A stretch of DNA of 43,204 nt from Duncaniella sp. (GTDB lineage: Bacteria > Bacteroidota > Bacteroidia > Bacteroidales > Muribaculaceae). The stretch covers positions 1-43,204 of the forward strand of contig JAIDUB010000004.1 of the NCBI GenBank assembly GCA_029060405.1, written 5' to 3'. Every line of letters starts with the position of its first letter. Position 1 is the stretch's first letter. Below, piece after piece: positions 7,648 to 15,629 of this stretch. A program made the translations under genes and the position numbers. The notes below the pieces were generated by a model. That model was given only the letters and a program-made list of their open reading frames with translations. It had not been told where the DNA came from and searched no databases.

Positions 7648-8805
7648 TTACTTTATATCAACTTCAGTATCTGAGCCGTTACCCCACTGGGTATCATTAT
7701 TGGCCTGAAACATCACCACAAACTCATCGCCCACGAAATTGAAATGAGCAGTGTGGAGGGAATTTTCCTGAGGTATATAGTTAAGTTCAAAGTTATTGAG
7801 CGTATAGGTGTTATCCTTATCGCCTATGCGGTATTCGATAGTGATGGTCTTGCTGTTGCCCAGCACGAGTTCTTTATCCTGCTGTGCGTCGGGATTCAGT
7901 ACCGGGTGGCGGTTGGGAAGCAGGAGAAGCGTTACGGGGTGGCTGTCGGTACCCATCACGTCGGCAGTTCCGGGCAGAATGGTCTGCTCTGACGAAAGAA
8001 GAGTGAATGTCCCTTTATAAGTCTTTGAAGCATCGACAGTGAAATCGGGATTATCGGTAGTGAAATCTATCACAGTCTCTTTATAAAACTCGCCCGAGAA
8101 TGTCACCTTTTTCACCACGAGGTCTTTATTGTCGGTGTGATTGTGAAATTTGAAGCGCAGTCCCACCATGATGTGGGCAAACGATACGGGCACCCGGCCG
8201 TCGGCCTTCTGATGGTCAAATGTTGCGGCTATGAGAGCATCGGGCTGAGCGGTATAGTCGAGAGGTGTCGACAGATCGTTACCCGAAGCCGGGAGGGTGA
8301 AAGTGAGAAGCGGGCCATGGGCATTAGATGATGATGTACTTGCATTAGCCATGGTAAATGTTCCTCCGGTGACCGAAGTTGCCACGAATGTATATCTTGC
8401 ATCTTCGTCCTCATTCCATTGCTGAAGCCTGATACTTGCTTTATAGTCGGTGAAGTTCCCGTCGGTCTTCACGCGGGTTTTGTTGAACACATCGGGACCC
8501 GAGGTAAAGAAATCTGATTTACGGTTCCAGTCGAGCGGTGCTCCTGCTTGATTCTGCTGATTAGGGTTAGATACCGAGCGGGGCACACAATATCCCCACA
8601 CGTCGAATTCATCCACTGTTGTGGTGAGCTCGGCACGTGAGGCAAAGTCGCTCGTAGTGGCGTCGGGGTCAATCCACGGACGGCCGAATAAGATATATTC
8701 CTCGGGCGACACCTTAAATGAAGGCTCGTCGGCCTCGGAGCAGCCGGTGGCCATGTATCCGGCAAGCAAGGCTGCTGTAATATATGAGAATTTCTGTAGT
8801 TTCAT
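7648..8805 (-). CDS. Fimbrillin-family lipoprotein, third of the operon
   Basis: 385 residues. The signal peptide ends in lipobox YMATGC (C22). After it come SRA (56-58) and the segment VSFAHIMVGLRFKF, which corresponds to the conserved F.H.L..I.F core of Mfa-like/fimbrillin proteins. The C-terminus is beta-rich (FQANNDTQWGNGSD). It lies between two related genes with gaps of 15 and 8 bases, so it is co-transcribed. Likely a minor pilus subunit carried to the outer membrane as a lipoprotein, then processed and polymerised. Whether it is shaft, adaptor or tip cannot be told from sequence. Confidence 0.75.
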   Translation of the reverse strand: MKLQKFSYITAALLAGYMATGCSEADEPSFKVSPEEYILFGRPWIDPDATTSDFASRAELTTTVDEFDVWGYCVPRSVSNPNQQNQAGAPLDWNRKSDFFTSGPDVFNKTRVKTDGNFTDYKASIRLQQWNEDEDARYTFVATSVTGGTFTMANASTSSSNAHGPLLTFTLPASGNDLSTPLDYTAQPDALIAATFDHQKADGRVPVSFAHIMVGLRFKFHNHTDNKDLVVKKVTFSGEFYKETVIDFTTDNPDFTVDASKTYKGTFTLLSSEQTILPGTADVMGTDSHPVTLLLLPNRHPVLNPDAQQDKELVLGNSKTITIEYRIGDKDNTYTLNNFELNYIPQENSLHTAHFNFVGDEFVVMFQANNDTQWGNGSDTEVDIK

Positions 8806-8820
8806 GCGGTGTTGAAGATA

Positions 8821-9852
8821 TTAGTCGGTTATCACATAATTGCCGCCTTCGGCATCTTTCCAGTCCTCGATCTCAGGCACTGAATATATCACGAAAGCAT
8901 TGGCTCCAAGCGAGAAATGGTAGGTATATGATTTGCCAGCATCCCACTTGCCGCCATGATTGGTATTGGCGATGGGAAAGAGTCGTGCCGATGTCACCAC
9001 AGGACTGTCAGGCGACAGAGCGTAGTGATAGGTGATCTCTACGTTCATATCGGAAGTAACTTCCTGAGGTATAACTATCAGCGGGTTGGAATCAACCGGG
9101 AAAAGTTCTTTTTTCTCGCCTTTCATCAGCAGGATACCATCCTCGAGCTCAAATGCGTTGCCTCTTGTATCCTCATCGAGGGTCCAAGTGCCGAGGGTAT
9201 AGTCATCGGTTTCACTTCCCGAGCTGATCGATGCCGGAATGATCTCATAAGTAGCACCGGTCACTACATCGGTGAGGGCAAGGCGCTGTATCATCACGTC
9301 GTCTTCAGAGTCAGGATCGACCTGCGCCACGAAATTGAGGCGCGAAAGTGTATGCCGGAACTTGAAGGCTACGGGAGAGGTGCTGCCTTCGGTATAGCGG
9401 CGGCGGTGGGTTGCCACGAGAATGTCGGAGGCTTTCTCATAGCTGTCGGGAGAATATGTAAACGCTAAGCGATTGTTTTCATAATTGAGATCAGAGATAT
9501 TCTGACCGGGGACAGGACACAAGGCTACGAATGAATAGGAGTAACCGGGAAACCAGTATTGAGGTGTACCGTAGCTCCAGCCATCGGCTGTGTAGGTCAC
9601 TTGAGTGCCGTCAAAAATAGTTCGGAGCGACGAGCTTCCTGAGGTTTTGACCAAGTCGCCGTATACGGCGAAAGTGTTATCGGTGAGAGTGGAATTGGTG
9701 ATAACTGAAGCACGCGACGCCTCGCGGGCCTCGAACTTCACCGCACATTCTTCAGCAGGCCCGTCACCGACGGTCGAACCCGATGTGCATGCGGCCAGCA
9801 GCCCTGTAGAGGCTACAGCCATTAATAAATATTTTACTGTATCAATCATCAT
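8821..9852 (-). CDS. Fimbrillin-family lipoprotein, second of the operon
   Basis: 343 residues with lipobox LLAAC (C22), the shared SRA motif (46-48), a YWFPGYSYSFVAL segment and the core FKFRHTLSRLNFVAQV. These are marks of the Mfa-like_1 fimbrillin family (P. gingivalis FimA/Mfa1 relatives; Bacteroides type V pili). The start has two ATG codons in a row (9852 and 9849). It sits 111 bases after the first fimbrillin, and a strong hairpin in that gap (9889-9928) may lower its expression. Probably an accessory or tip-proximal pilin. Confidence 0.8.
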   Translation of the reverse strand: MMIDTVKYLLMAVASTGLLAACTSGSTVGDGPAEECAVKFEAREASRASVITNSTLTDNTFAVYGDLVKTSGSSSLRTIFDGTQVTYTADGWSYGTPQYWFPGYSYSFVALCPVPGQNISDLNYENNRLAFTYSPDSYEKASDILVATHRRRYTEGSTSPVAFKFRHTLSRLNFVAQVDPDSEDDVMIQRLALTDVVTGATYEIIPASISSGSETDDYTLGTWTLDEDTRGNAFELEDGILLMKGEKKELFPVDSNPLIVIPQEVTSDMNVEITYHYALSPDSPVVTSARLFPIANTNHGGKWDAGKSYTYHFSLGANAFVIYSVPEIEDWKDAEGGNYVITD

Positions 9853-9888
9853 CGTAAAAGAGTCAGGAGGAGAAAGATGTTAAAGCGT

Positions 9889-9928
9889 AAAAAATGATGC
9901 GGCGCCGCAGGTGCGCCCTGCGGCGCCG
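9889..9928 (-). terminator. Attenuator-like hairpin between the first and second fimbrillin genes
   Basis: A 12-bp perfect stem (CGGCGCCGCAGG 9900-9911 with CCTGCGGCGCCG 9917-9928) with a 5-base loop. On the minus strand it is followed after about five bases by six T's (9894-9889). It lies inside an otherwise uninterrupted operon, so partial termination (high first pilin, low downstream genes) is the likely role. Confidence 0.65.
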
Positions 9929-9963
9929 TATCTGCAAAAATCAGCTTAGGATTTGGTTAGGGA

Positions 9964-11031
9964 TTAGTTAGCCGAGAAGTTGAAGTTCATTTCTACAGCA
10001 TCGGTGTTACCGGTATTCCATCCGTCGAGGTTCATGTTTTCAGAGGTCTCGAATACGATGGGATCGAGGTTGGCGGCATCACCCGAGATCTTGACATTGT
10101 AGGTGTAACCCATACCTGCCACCCACTTGGGCTGCCATGAGCCGCTGAGTGTGCGGGCAAGCATCACGTCGTTGCCCTGCTTGACTTCGATGTCAAATAC
10201 GAGACGCACGTGGCTGTTCTGGTACTGAACGGGGATAACGTAACCATTACCGGTTGTAACCGTCTTTTCAGCTACGCCCTCAACACCTTCCGATGCGGGG
10301 ATGGCCTTTGATGCTACATTGCCATCGGCGGGAACTGAAAGGAGTATCTGAGTAGCTTCGGTCTCGGTCTGCTCAACCGTGCGGCTGAAACCGCTCCATG
10401 TAGTGCCTGCGGGATCGAAATTACCCTTGTCAACAATATTTTCAAGCTTTACGTCCTTGACTACGATGTCGTAACCGGCAGCGAATTCGCTGGTGAACTT
10501 CACGTTAACTCTTGAAAGAATGTGCTTGAAAGTAAAGGCAACCTTGGCATTGTCGGTATCCTTACCAATGATACCGTTATCGTTGGTAGCGAAGATAAGG
10601 TCATGCTGATGTGAGCTGTTGGCGGTATAACCGTCGATGGTAAGGGCGCGCTCGGCTACGTTATCACCCTCGAGATCGAGACCGGCCGAAGCATTTGTCA
10701 CTGCATTGTTTTCACAGCTGTAAGCATAGAAATAGTAGGTAGCGCCGGGTACCCAGTAGCGGGTGTTGGTATAGCCCCATGATCCATCGGCGAGCGATAC
10801 GGGTTCACCGTCGAATACGCTTACGGGATTGCCTTCAAGTCCGGCCTGCGTGTAGTAACCGTAAACATAGAATTTGTTAAGCGATGTGTTGGTCAGCGCG
10901 CGTGATTCCTTGCTGACTGCGTTTTCAAAACCGATGGCGCTGGACTGTACGCCCTCTTCAAGAACATCGGTCTGCGTACAGGATGCGAGTGCTACTGCGC
11001 AGCCTGCCATGAAAAAGATCGATTTTTTCAT
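9964..11031 (-). CDS. Fimbrillin-family lipoprotein, probable major pilin
   Basis: 355 residues. The signal peptide ends in lipobox ALASC (C18). SRA lies at 43-45, YWVPGATYYFYAY in the N-terminal half, and the core FKHILSRVNVKF later, all matching the fimbrillin (Mfa-like_1) family. In FimA and Mfa1 of Porphyromonas an arginine near this position is the site of protease maturation that allows strand-exchange polymerisation; by analogy R44 may serve here, which is inference. It is the first pilin after the anchor and DUF3575 genes and has the hairpin 9889-9928 directly behind it, consistent with being the most abundant shaft subunit. The 52-base gap to the anchor gene contains no strong promoter that I can see. 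Confidence 0.82.
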   Translation of the reverse strand: MKKSIFFMAGCAVALASCTQTDVLEEGVQSSAIGFENAVSKESRALTNTSLNKFYVYGYYTQAGLEGNPVSVFDGEPVSLADGSWGYTNTRYWVPGATYYFYAYSCENNAVTNASAGLDLEGDNVAERALTIDGYTANSSHQHDLIFATNDNGIIGKDTDNAKVAFTFKHILSRVNVKFTSEFAAGYDIVVKDVKLENIVDKGNFDPAGTTWSGFSRTVEQTETEATQILLSVPADGNVASKAIPASEGVEGVAEKTVTTGNGYVIPVQYQNSHVRLVFDIEVKQGNDVMLARTLSGSWQPKWVAGMGYTYNVKISGDAANLDPIVFETSENMNLDGWNTGNTDAVEMNFNFSAN

Positions 11032-11083
11032 TGTGTGTAAAAAATTAGGTGGTTAAAAAGATTGATAATTGATTTTTTCGAGT

Positions 11084-12114
11084 TTATTGTTTACCTATGG
11101 GTAGGTCTATATCGGCATGTTCGCCCCAGTCATCGACTTCCACGTCGAAGCCCGAGTTGAAAAGGTTATCTTCGTCGTCGATGCGTATACCCGACACACG
11201 TATCACACCGCCACGGGGCTGGGCGAGAATCTGATCGGCCACGTCGTAGTTGAACTGCAATGTCTTGCCGTTGCTGAGTCTCACCTCAAGGTTGAGAGTA
11301 TAAGGCTCGTCGGCACGCGAAGATGCGGCACGTCCGTAATACTCGTCGGGAAAGGCGGGAATACCGAATGTGCGCACGTGGGCCTCACATCCGTAATCTT
11401 TCACATCGCAGTCAAAGAGTATGATGGACGATTCGGGCGAGGTGGCACCGGTCTTGAGGTAGACCGATTCCGCCATACCTCCGAGAGCGCCTCGGGCTAT
11501 GGCCACATGCTGGAGACCGTAATCAAACTCATATCTTACGATATATGTATATACCAGCGGCTGCATCTTCACCGGCATGTGGCGGGAATCGTGCAGGTCG
11601 ATATAAGGCACCTCGTCGACATAGGCGGCATAGAGCACGTCGGGGGGATTTGTGGAGCGCACGTCGGGATGCACCTGCGACATGTATTCTATCGAAGCTC
11701 TTGAACGGGAAGTGGATGCCGCACGCGCCTCGGCAAGCGAAGCCATATCGGAGAGCACGATGTACTCGGTATCGTTGTTATAGAGCAGGAACGAAGTTCC
11801 GCTGAGACCGTCGACACCCACATCGCCACCCTCCACAGGAATGAACGTGTTGCGGGGACCGCTTCATCGGAATAGGTCACCAGTGTGACCAGTTCGGGAA
11901 GTTCGGGGCGCATGTCATCGTAAGTGAAACCGTGTAGGGCCTCATCCCAGTTGGCGGAATGAGCCATACCATAGTCACGCTCCCATTCCTGCTCCCACGA
12001 GAGCGACACCTCGGCGGTGCGGAAGTGGTTGTAACATAAATCTTTTCGGCATGATGACATCACTGCAAGCATAATGCCGGCAGCGGCCATACACAATATC
12101 TTTGTACTTTTCAT
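11084..12114 (-). pseudogene. DUF5119/FimB-like pilus anchor gene, interrupted by a frameshift
   Basis: The start at 12114 overlaps the previous stop as ATGA. The N-terminal part has lipobox VMSSC (C22) and the run CRKDLCYNHFRTAEVSLSW typical of DUF5119 proteins, which pair with fimbrillins. In this frame sense is lost after TYSDEAVP. The rest (NTFIPVEGGDVGVDGL, LLYNNDTEYIVL and on to the stop at 11084) continues in another frame. The switch falls at the G4 run 11854-11857: one extra G would restore a single 343-residue protein reading AVPRNTFIP. So it is either a real one-base deletion, a slippage-based switch, or a sequencing error. Everything else about the gene looks intact. Expected role: outer-membrane anchor or assembly regulator at the pilus base. 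As written, the product would be a 141-residue truncated protein. Confidence 0.85.
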
Positions 12115-13448
12115 AGAGTCGGGATGACTTTCTTAGGTTTGTTGATGTCGTTGAATCGCCATGCGATTGCAAATTTCACTTTCAGCGGGCCGAAGTAGTT
12201 GAGCGACTTGGTGCGCTGATACAGATAGTGGTCGTCGTGGGGTATATACTCCTTGTAGCGCGAGTACATGTAACCTAATCCGAGGCCGGCTTCGAGTGAC
12301 CAGTTGCGGGCTATAGGCCACTGATAGCCTACCGAAAGACCCGCGAGGCCGGCTTCGCCGTAGTAGCCTTTACCGCCATTCTCGAGGTCAAACCAGCCGC
12401 CACCTACGAAAGCGCCCGTATATAATCCATGCCACGGACCTTTGACAATAGGATGGAAGCGCGCTTCGGGTGAAATCATGGCTATCTGATAATATTTATG
12501 GCGGGGATTGTTGTGCCACCATGCCACATTTCCTTCAAGTGCGAGCGACCATCGTGGATTGATACGCCACTCAAGCTCAATGTTAGGCATGAGAGCAGCC
12601 CAGTAAAGTATATTGGTCTTGAGGGCAAAACGATGGATAGGCTCGTGATTGTCAACAGGCTCCACCTCCACTGAATCAGGGAGAGCTGAGAGGGCTGAGG
12701 AGTCTGAGGTGTCAGAGGTATCAGAGGTATCAGACCTGTCTGACGTGTCTGACTCGTCTGACTCGTCTGACTCGTCTGACTCGTCCGACTTGTCTGAGAT
12801 GTATGCCGTGTCCTGAGTTTCTGTCACGACTACCTCTGTCACTTCATTATCATGGACGGTCATACCTTCTTTCAGATACAGCGACACGGCCACGGCATTG
12901 CGCAGCTCGGGAAAGATATGCTCATACATCCAGCGGTAGGGGTTACCGTAATCAAGCGACATCAGCTGCTTCTTTCGTCCGTCGACGAGCACATTGTTTT
13001 CGTCAAATACCCAAAGTGGCGTATTGTCGAGAATATCGAGTACCTTTTCGCGTGAGGGGACATCGGGATTGGCTGCTACCATGCGACGGAGTTCACCCCA
13101 AGCCACGCCCTCGGGAATTGATTGCAACAGCGACGAATCCACTCCGGTGACTTCAAGCAGGTAATCTGTAATAGCTTTGCACCTGTTTCGGGTGAGAATG
13201 GTATTAGCTCGGTCAACTCCGTCGGGTGAGGCATAGGCCCTCACCACGAGACGCTCTATCCCATTGACGGAATCAGCTTGCTTCACATGCTCCACAAACG
13301 GTTGTATCGAAACGGCATTGCCATTATAAGCAGGATCGAAATGCCTGTGTCCTATCCTGAAATAGACTTTAGCAGAATCGACGGGTACCTGCCCGTAAGC
13401 AAGTAGTCCCGACAATACCGCAAGACAACAAATTAAAAATTTGTTCAT
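12111..13448 (-). CDS. DUF3575 outer-membrane protein with OmpA-like N-terminus
   Basis: 445 residues, first gene of the fimbrial operon. The signal peptide is about 1-20. Residues about 25-200 resemble an OmpA-like periplasmic domain (VVRAYASPDG, then RNRCKAITDYL). Residues 218-250 are eleven SDx triplets forming a flexible acidic linker. Residues about 268-445 are a DUF3575-type beta-barrel (LKTNILYWAALMPNIELEW, then GYQWPIARNWSLEAGLGLGY). Proteins of this layout precede DUF5119 and fimbrillin genes in many Bacteroidales pilus loci and are thought to sit in the outer membrane at the pilus base. The stop overlaps the next start (ATGA), implying translational coupling. The leader from the predicted promoter is about 150 bases. 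Confidence 0.82.
   Translation of the reverse strand: MNKFLICCLAVLSGLLAYGQVPVDSAKVYFRIGHRHFDPAYNGNAVSIQPFVEHVKQADSVNGIERLVVRAYASPDGVDRANTILTRNRCKAITDYLLEVTGVDSSLLQSIPEGVAWGELRRMVAANPDVPSREKVLDILDNTPLWVFDENNVLVDGRKKQLMSLDYGNPYRWMYEHIFPELRNAVAVSLYLKEGMTVHDNEVTEVVVTETQDTAYISDKSDESDESDESDESDTSDRSDTSDTSDTSDSSALSALPDSVEVEPVDNHEPIHRFALKTNILYWAALMPNIELEWRINPRWSLALEGNVAWWHNNPRHKYYQIAMISPEARFHPIVKGPWHGLYTGAFVGGGWFDLENGGKGYYGEAGLAGLSVGYQWPIARNWSLEAGLGLGYMYSRYKEYIPHDDHYLYQRTKSLNYFGPLKVKFAIAWRFNDINKPKKVIPTL
12699..12797. repeat. In-frame 9-base tandem repeat encoding (SDx)11
   Basis: Eleven 9-base units lie within the DUF3575 gene. On the coding strand four consecutive units are exactly TCAGACGAG; the others vary at the third codon or by silent changes. 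Because the unit is nine bases, gain or loss changes linker length without shifting frame. Confidence 0.85.
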
Positions 13449-13611
13449 ATATATGTATTTTCTGATGCAGGTCTAAAAATTTAAAAGATAATCAAGCAGG
13501 TTTAAAAAAACTGATAACGTGGACGCTAAGATGAATAAAACTGCTGAATTAAGGTTTAAATATTTTCCTATTGTTAGTGATAAAGATTGGCACCTGTAAA
13601 GTTCAGGCGTG

Positions 13612-13619
13612 CAAAAGTA
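13612..13619 (-). promoter_or_regulatory. Predicted -7 element of the fimbrial operon
   Basis: The minus strand reads TACTTTTG (TAnnTTTG). No well-spaced -33 box is visible. It would give a leader of about 150 bases before the start at 13448. Within the leader, AGGTYTAAA occurs three times (13469-13477, 13498-13506, 13552-13560, plus-strand reading). I saw no inverted repeats that would make this an invertible promoter. Confidence 0.4.
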
Positions 13620-13699
13620 AATATAATCTCACAAATTACTCCCCCCAAGTGTTAATATTTGTTAACACATGGATTTTTAACAATTTTGTGGCATTGTTC

Positions 13700-13730
13700 T
13701 TGCAGGATATACAATAATGAAGTAATTTTG
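13700..13730 (+). promoter_or_regulatory. Promoter of the AAA+ ATPase operon
   Basis: TTG at 13700-13702 and TAATTTTG at 13723-13730 with a 20-base gap fit the Bacteroidetes -33/-7 pattern. The -7 box ends only six bases before the ATG at 13737, so the message would be leaderless or nearly so. Confidence 0.6.
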
Positions 13731-13736
13731 TAGTGT

Positions 13737-15590
13737 ATGCTGATAAATCTTAATGAAGATATATGCGGATTTGTGCCTGAGAGGTATCTGTACTCATCTA
13801 CTGAATCTATGCTTGATAACGGTGAGTACTACTCGGCCATGACCAAAAGCGTTGATGGCGTGGAGAGGCGGTGCGTAATTTTCGTTACCGACAGCGACGA
13901 GCTGCTGCTGCACGAGACCGGTCGTCTCGACAGCCTGAATTTACAGCAGAAAGGATATCATTATTCCGTGCACCATGCCGGAAATCTTGCAGTTGTTGCT
14001 ATCCGTAGTGACAGGACTTTGGTTTTTATCGATGAACTGCTTGCCGCCGGTCCTATGTCGTGGGACACGGCGCTGCCGCTCTTTTATGAGATAATTGCTG
14101 AGCGCATCAGGAATAATGCCACGCATTTCTATACTACGTCGCTGCTTCCCGAACATATTCTTCTGACGAAGGACGGTGAGGAATTACATCCTTTCACGGC
14201 AGTCGTTACCGAGTGGTTTGAGTCGCAGGGGCAGACTATCTATTCAGCTCCCGAGCTGAATGCGGGCGACTGCCCGGTGGCATTCCTCAAGGAAAAGACG
14301 TGGCTTTTCGCAGCCGCTATGTTGCTCACCCGCATGATTCAGCGCGATTATCCGTGGAAGCTCAGACCTAAGGCGGCCGACATGAGCGATGAGCAGTATG
14401 GTGAATATTACCGCAAGATCATCACTACCACACCTGCCATCGACGCTATAGGACGGTTGCGAAAATTACTTGAGCGAAATCTGTCAGCGTCGCCCGACCG
14501 CCGGAGTGCTTCAGCCGGTGAATTTCTACATGCTCTTTATTCCATAATGAAGGAAAAAGAGATGAAATTGCCCGATGAGCTTGTGATCTCGGAAAGTGAA
14601 AATCCTGAGGAATCTCAAGACGCTGAAATCCCGACGGAAAATTATGATTACGCCTTCAGCGATAATGAGCCGGAGGCTTATCATCGCACCAATGAGCCGA
14701 AGCTTAAGATAAATTTTGTGCGCGGAGGTGGCGACGGGTTCAGCGAAGTGGCCGGGCTGGACGACATCAAGGCCAAGATGACCCGCAATTTCATATCGAT
14801 AGTGAAGAATCCCGAACTCGCACGCACTTTCCGCATCGAGCCGCCAAACGGCCTGCTGCTCTGGGGGCCTCCGGGCAACGGCAAATCATTCATATCCAAA
14901 AAGCTGGCCGAAGAAAGCGGGCTGCTTTACGCCACGGTCAATCCCGGCGACTTGGGCAGCATATATATCCACGGCACCCAAGGGCTGATAGCTGACCTGT
15001 TTGCGAAATGCGAGCGCGTTGCGTCGAGAGAGAAAAGCGGTGTGCTGCTGGTGCTCGAGGAATTTGACACGCTTGTGCCCAGCCGCGCTTCATCAGGAGG
15101 CGACAGCAACAGCCGCAACGACGAGGTGGCTGAATTTCTCACCCGCCTCAACAACTGCGCTTCAAAGGGAGTGTATGTAATCGCCACCACCAACCGCATC
15201 GACGCCATCGATCCGGCAGTGATGCGCAAAGGGCGCATGGATGAGGTGATCTACGTGGATCTTCCCGATGAAAATGTGAGGATGAAGCTTTTCCAGATTG
15301 AGCTTAAAGATCGCCCTCACGATGAACTCGATCTCAACCGACTGGTAAAGATGACCGACGGCTTTTCGTCGGGCGACATTTCATATCTCGTGAAGGAAAG
15401 TGCCCGAAAGGCTTTTGAACAGACTATCGCCGGGCCCGACAAGAAAATCGTCGCCATCACTCAGGACTCGCTTGAGGACACCATAAAAAATGCCCATCCG
15501 TCGGTGACAGCTTCGGAGCGGCACCGGTATGAAAAGTTGCGGGAGTCTTATGACCGACATCGCAACGAACAGCCCCGCGTGGGTTTCTGA
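13737..15590 (+). CDS. AAA+ ATPase with N-terminal pseudokinase-like domain
   Basis: 617 residues, no signal peptide. The C-terminal half (about 335-590) is a classic AAA+ module: GPPGNGKS Walker A (377-384), VLLVLEEFD at the Walker B position (436-444, Glu where Asp is usual), sensor-1 TTNRID (485-490), arginine-finger region RKGRMDE (497-503) and SSGDISYLVKESA (544-556), closest in style to FtsH/Cdc48-type proteins but with no protease domain. The N-terminal half looks like the remains of a protein kinase C-lobe: LLPEHILLTKDG (136-147) where the HRD catalytic loop would be, YSAPEL (169-174), a helix with DYPWK (204-208), then LLERNLSASPDRRSASAGEFL (about 244-264). HRD and DFG residues are missing, so it would be catalytically dead. 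A charged linker spans 275-330. It is followed by a YbjN-like gene. Substrate and pathway unknown. Confidence 0.8.
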   Translation: MLINLNEDICGFVPERYLYSSTESMLDNGEYYSAMTKSVDGVERRCVIFVTDSDELLLHETGRLDSLNLQQKGYHYSVHHAGNLAVVAIRSDRTLVFIDELLAAGPMSWDTALPLFYEIIAERIRNNATHFYTTSLLPEHILLTKDGEELHPFTAVVTEWFESQGQTIYSAPELNAGDCPVAFLKEKTWLFAAAMLLTRMIQRDYPWKLRPKAADMSDEQYGEYYRKIITTTPAIDAIGRLRKLLERNLSASPDRRSASAGEFLHALYSIMKEKEMKLPDELVISESENPEESQDAEIPTENYDYAFSDNEPEAYHRTNEPKLKINFVRGGGDGFSEVAGLDDIKAKMTRNFISIVKNPELARTFRIEPPNGLLLWGPPGNGKSFISKKLAEESGLLYATVNPGDLGSIYIHGTQGLIADLFAKCERVASREKSGVLLVLEEFDTLVPSRASSGGDSNSRNDEVAEFLTRLNNCASKGVYVIATTNRIDAIDPAVMRKGRMDEVIYVDLPDENVRMKLFQIELKDRPHDELDLNRLVKMTDGFSSGDISYLVKESARKAFEQTIAGPDKKIVAITQDSLEDTIKNAHPSVTASERHRYEKLRESYDRHRNEQPRVGF

Positions 15591-15629
15591 TTTTTAATTG
15601 ATAATCTATAATTTTCAACCACCTGTATC

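Noticed and set aside
11084-11836. Independent gene for the C-terminal part of the DUF5119 protein
   Set aside because: It lacks a signal peptide and a start in context, and continues the N-terminal part exactly if one G is added.
13449-13736. Invertible (phase-variable) promoter upstream of the pilus operon
   Set aside because: I found only short direct repeats, no pair of inverted repeats flanking the promoter, and no recombinase gene nearby.
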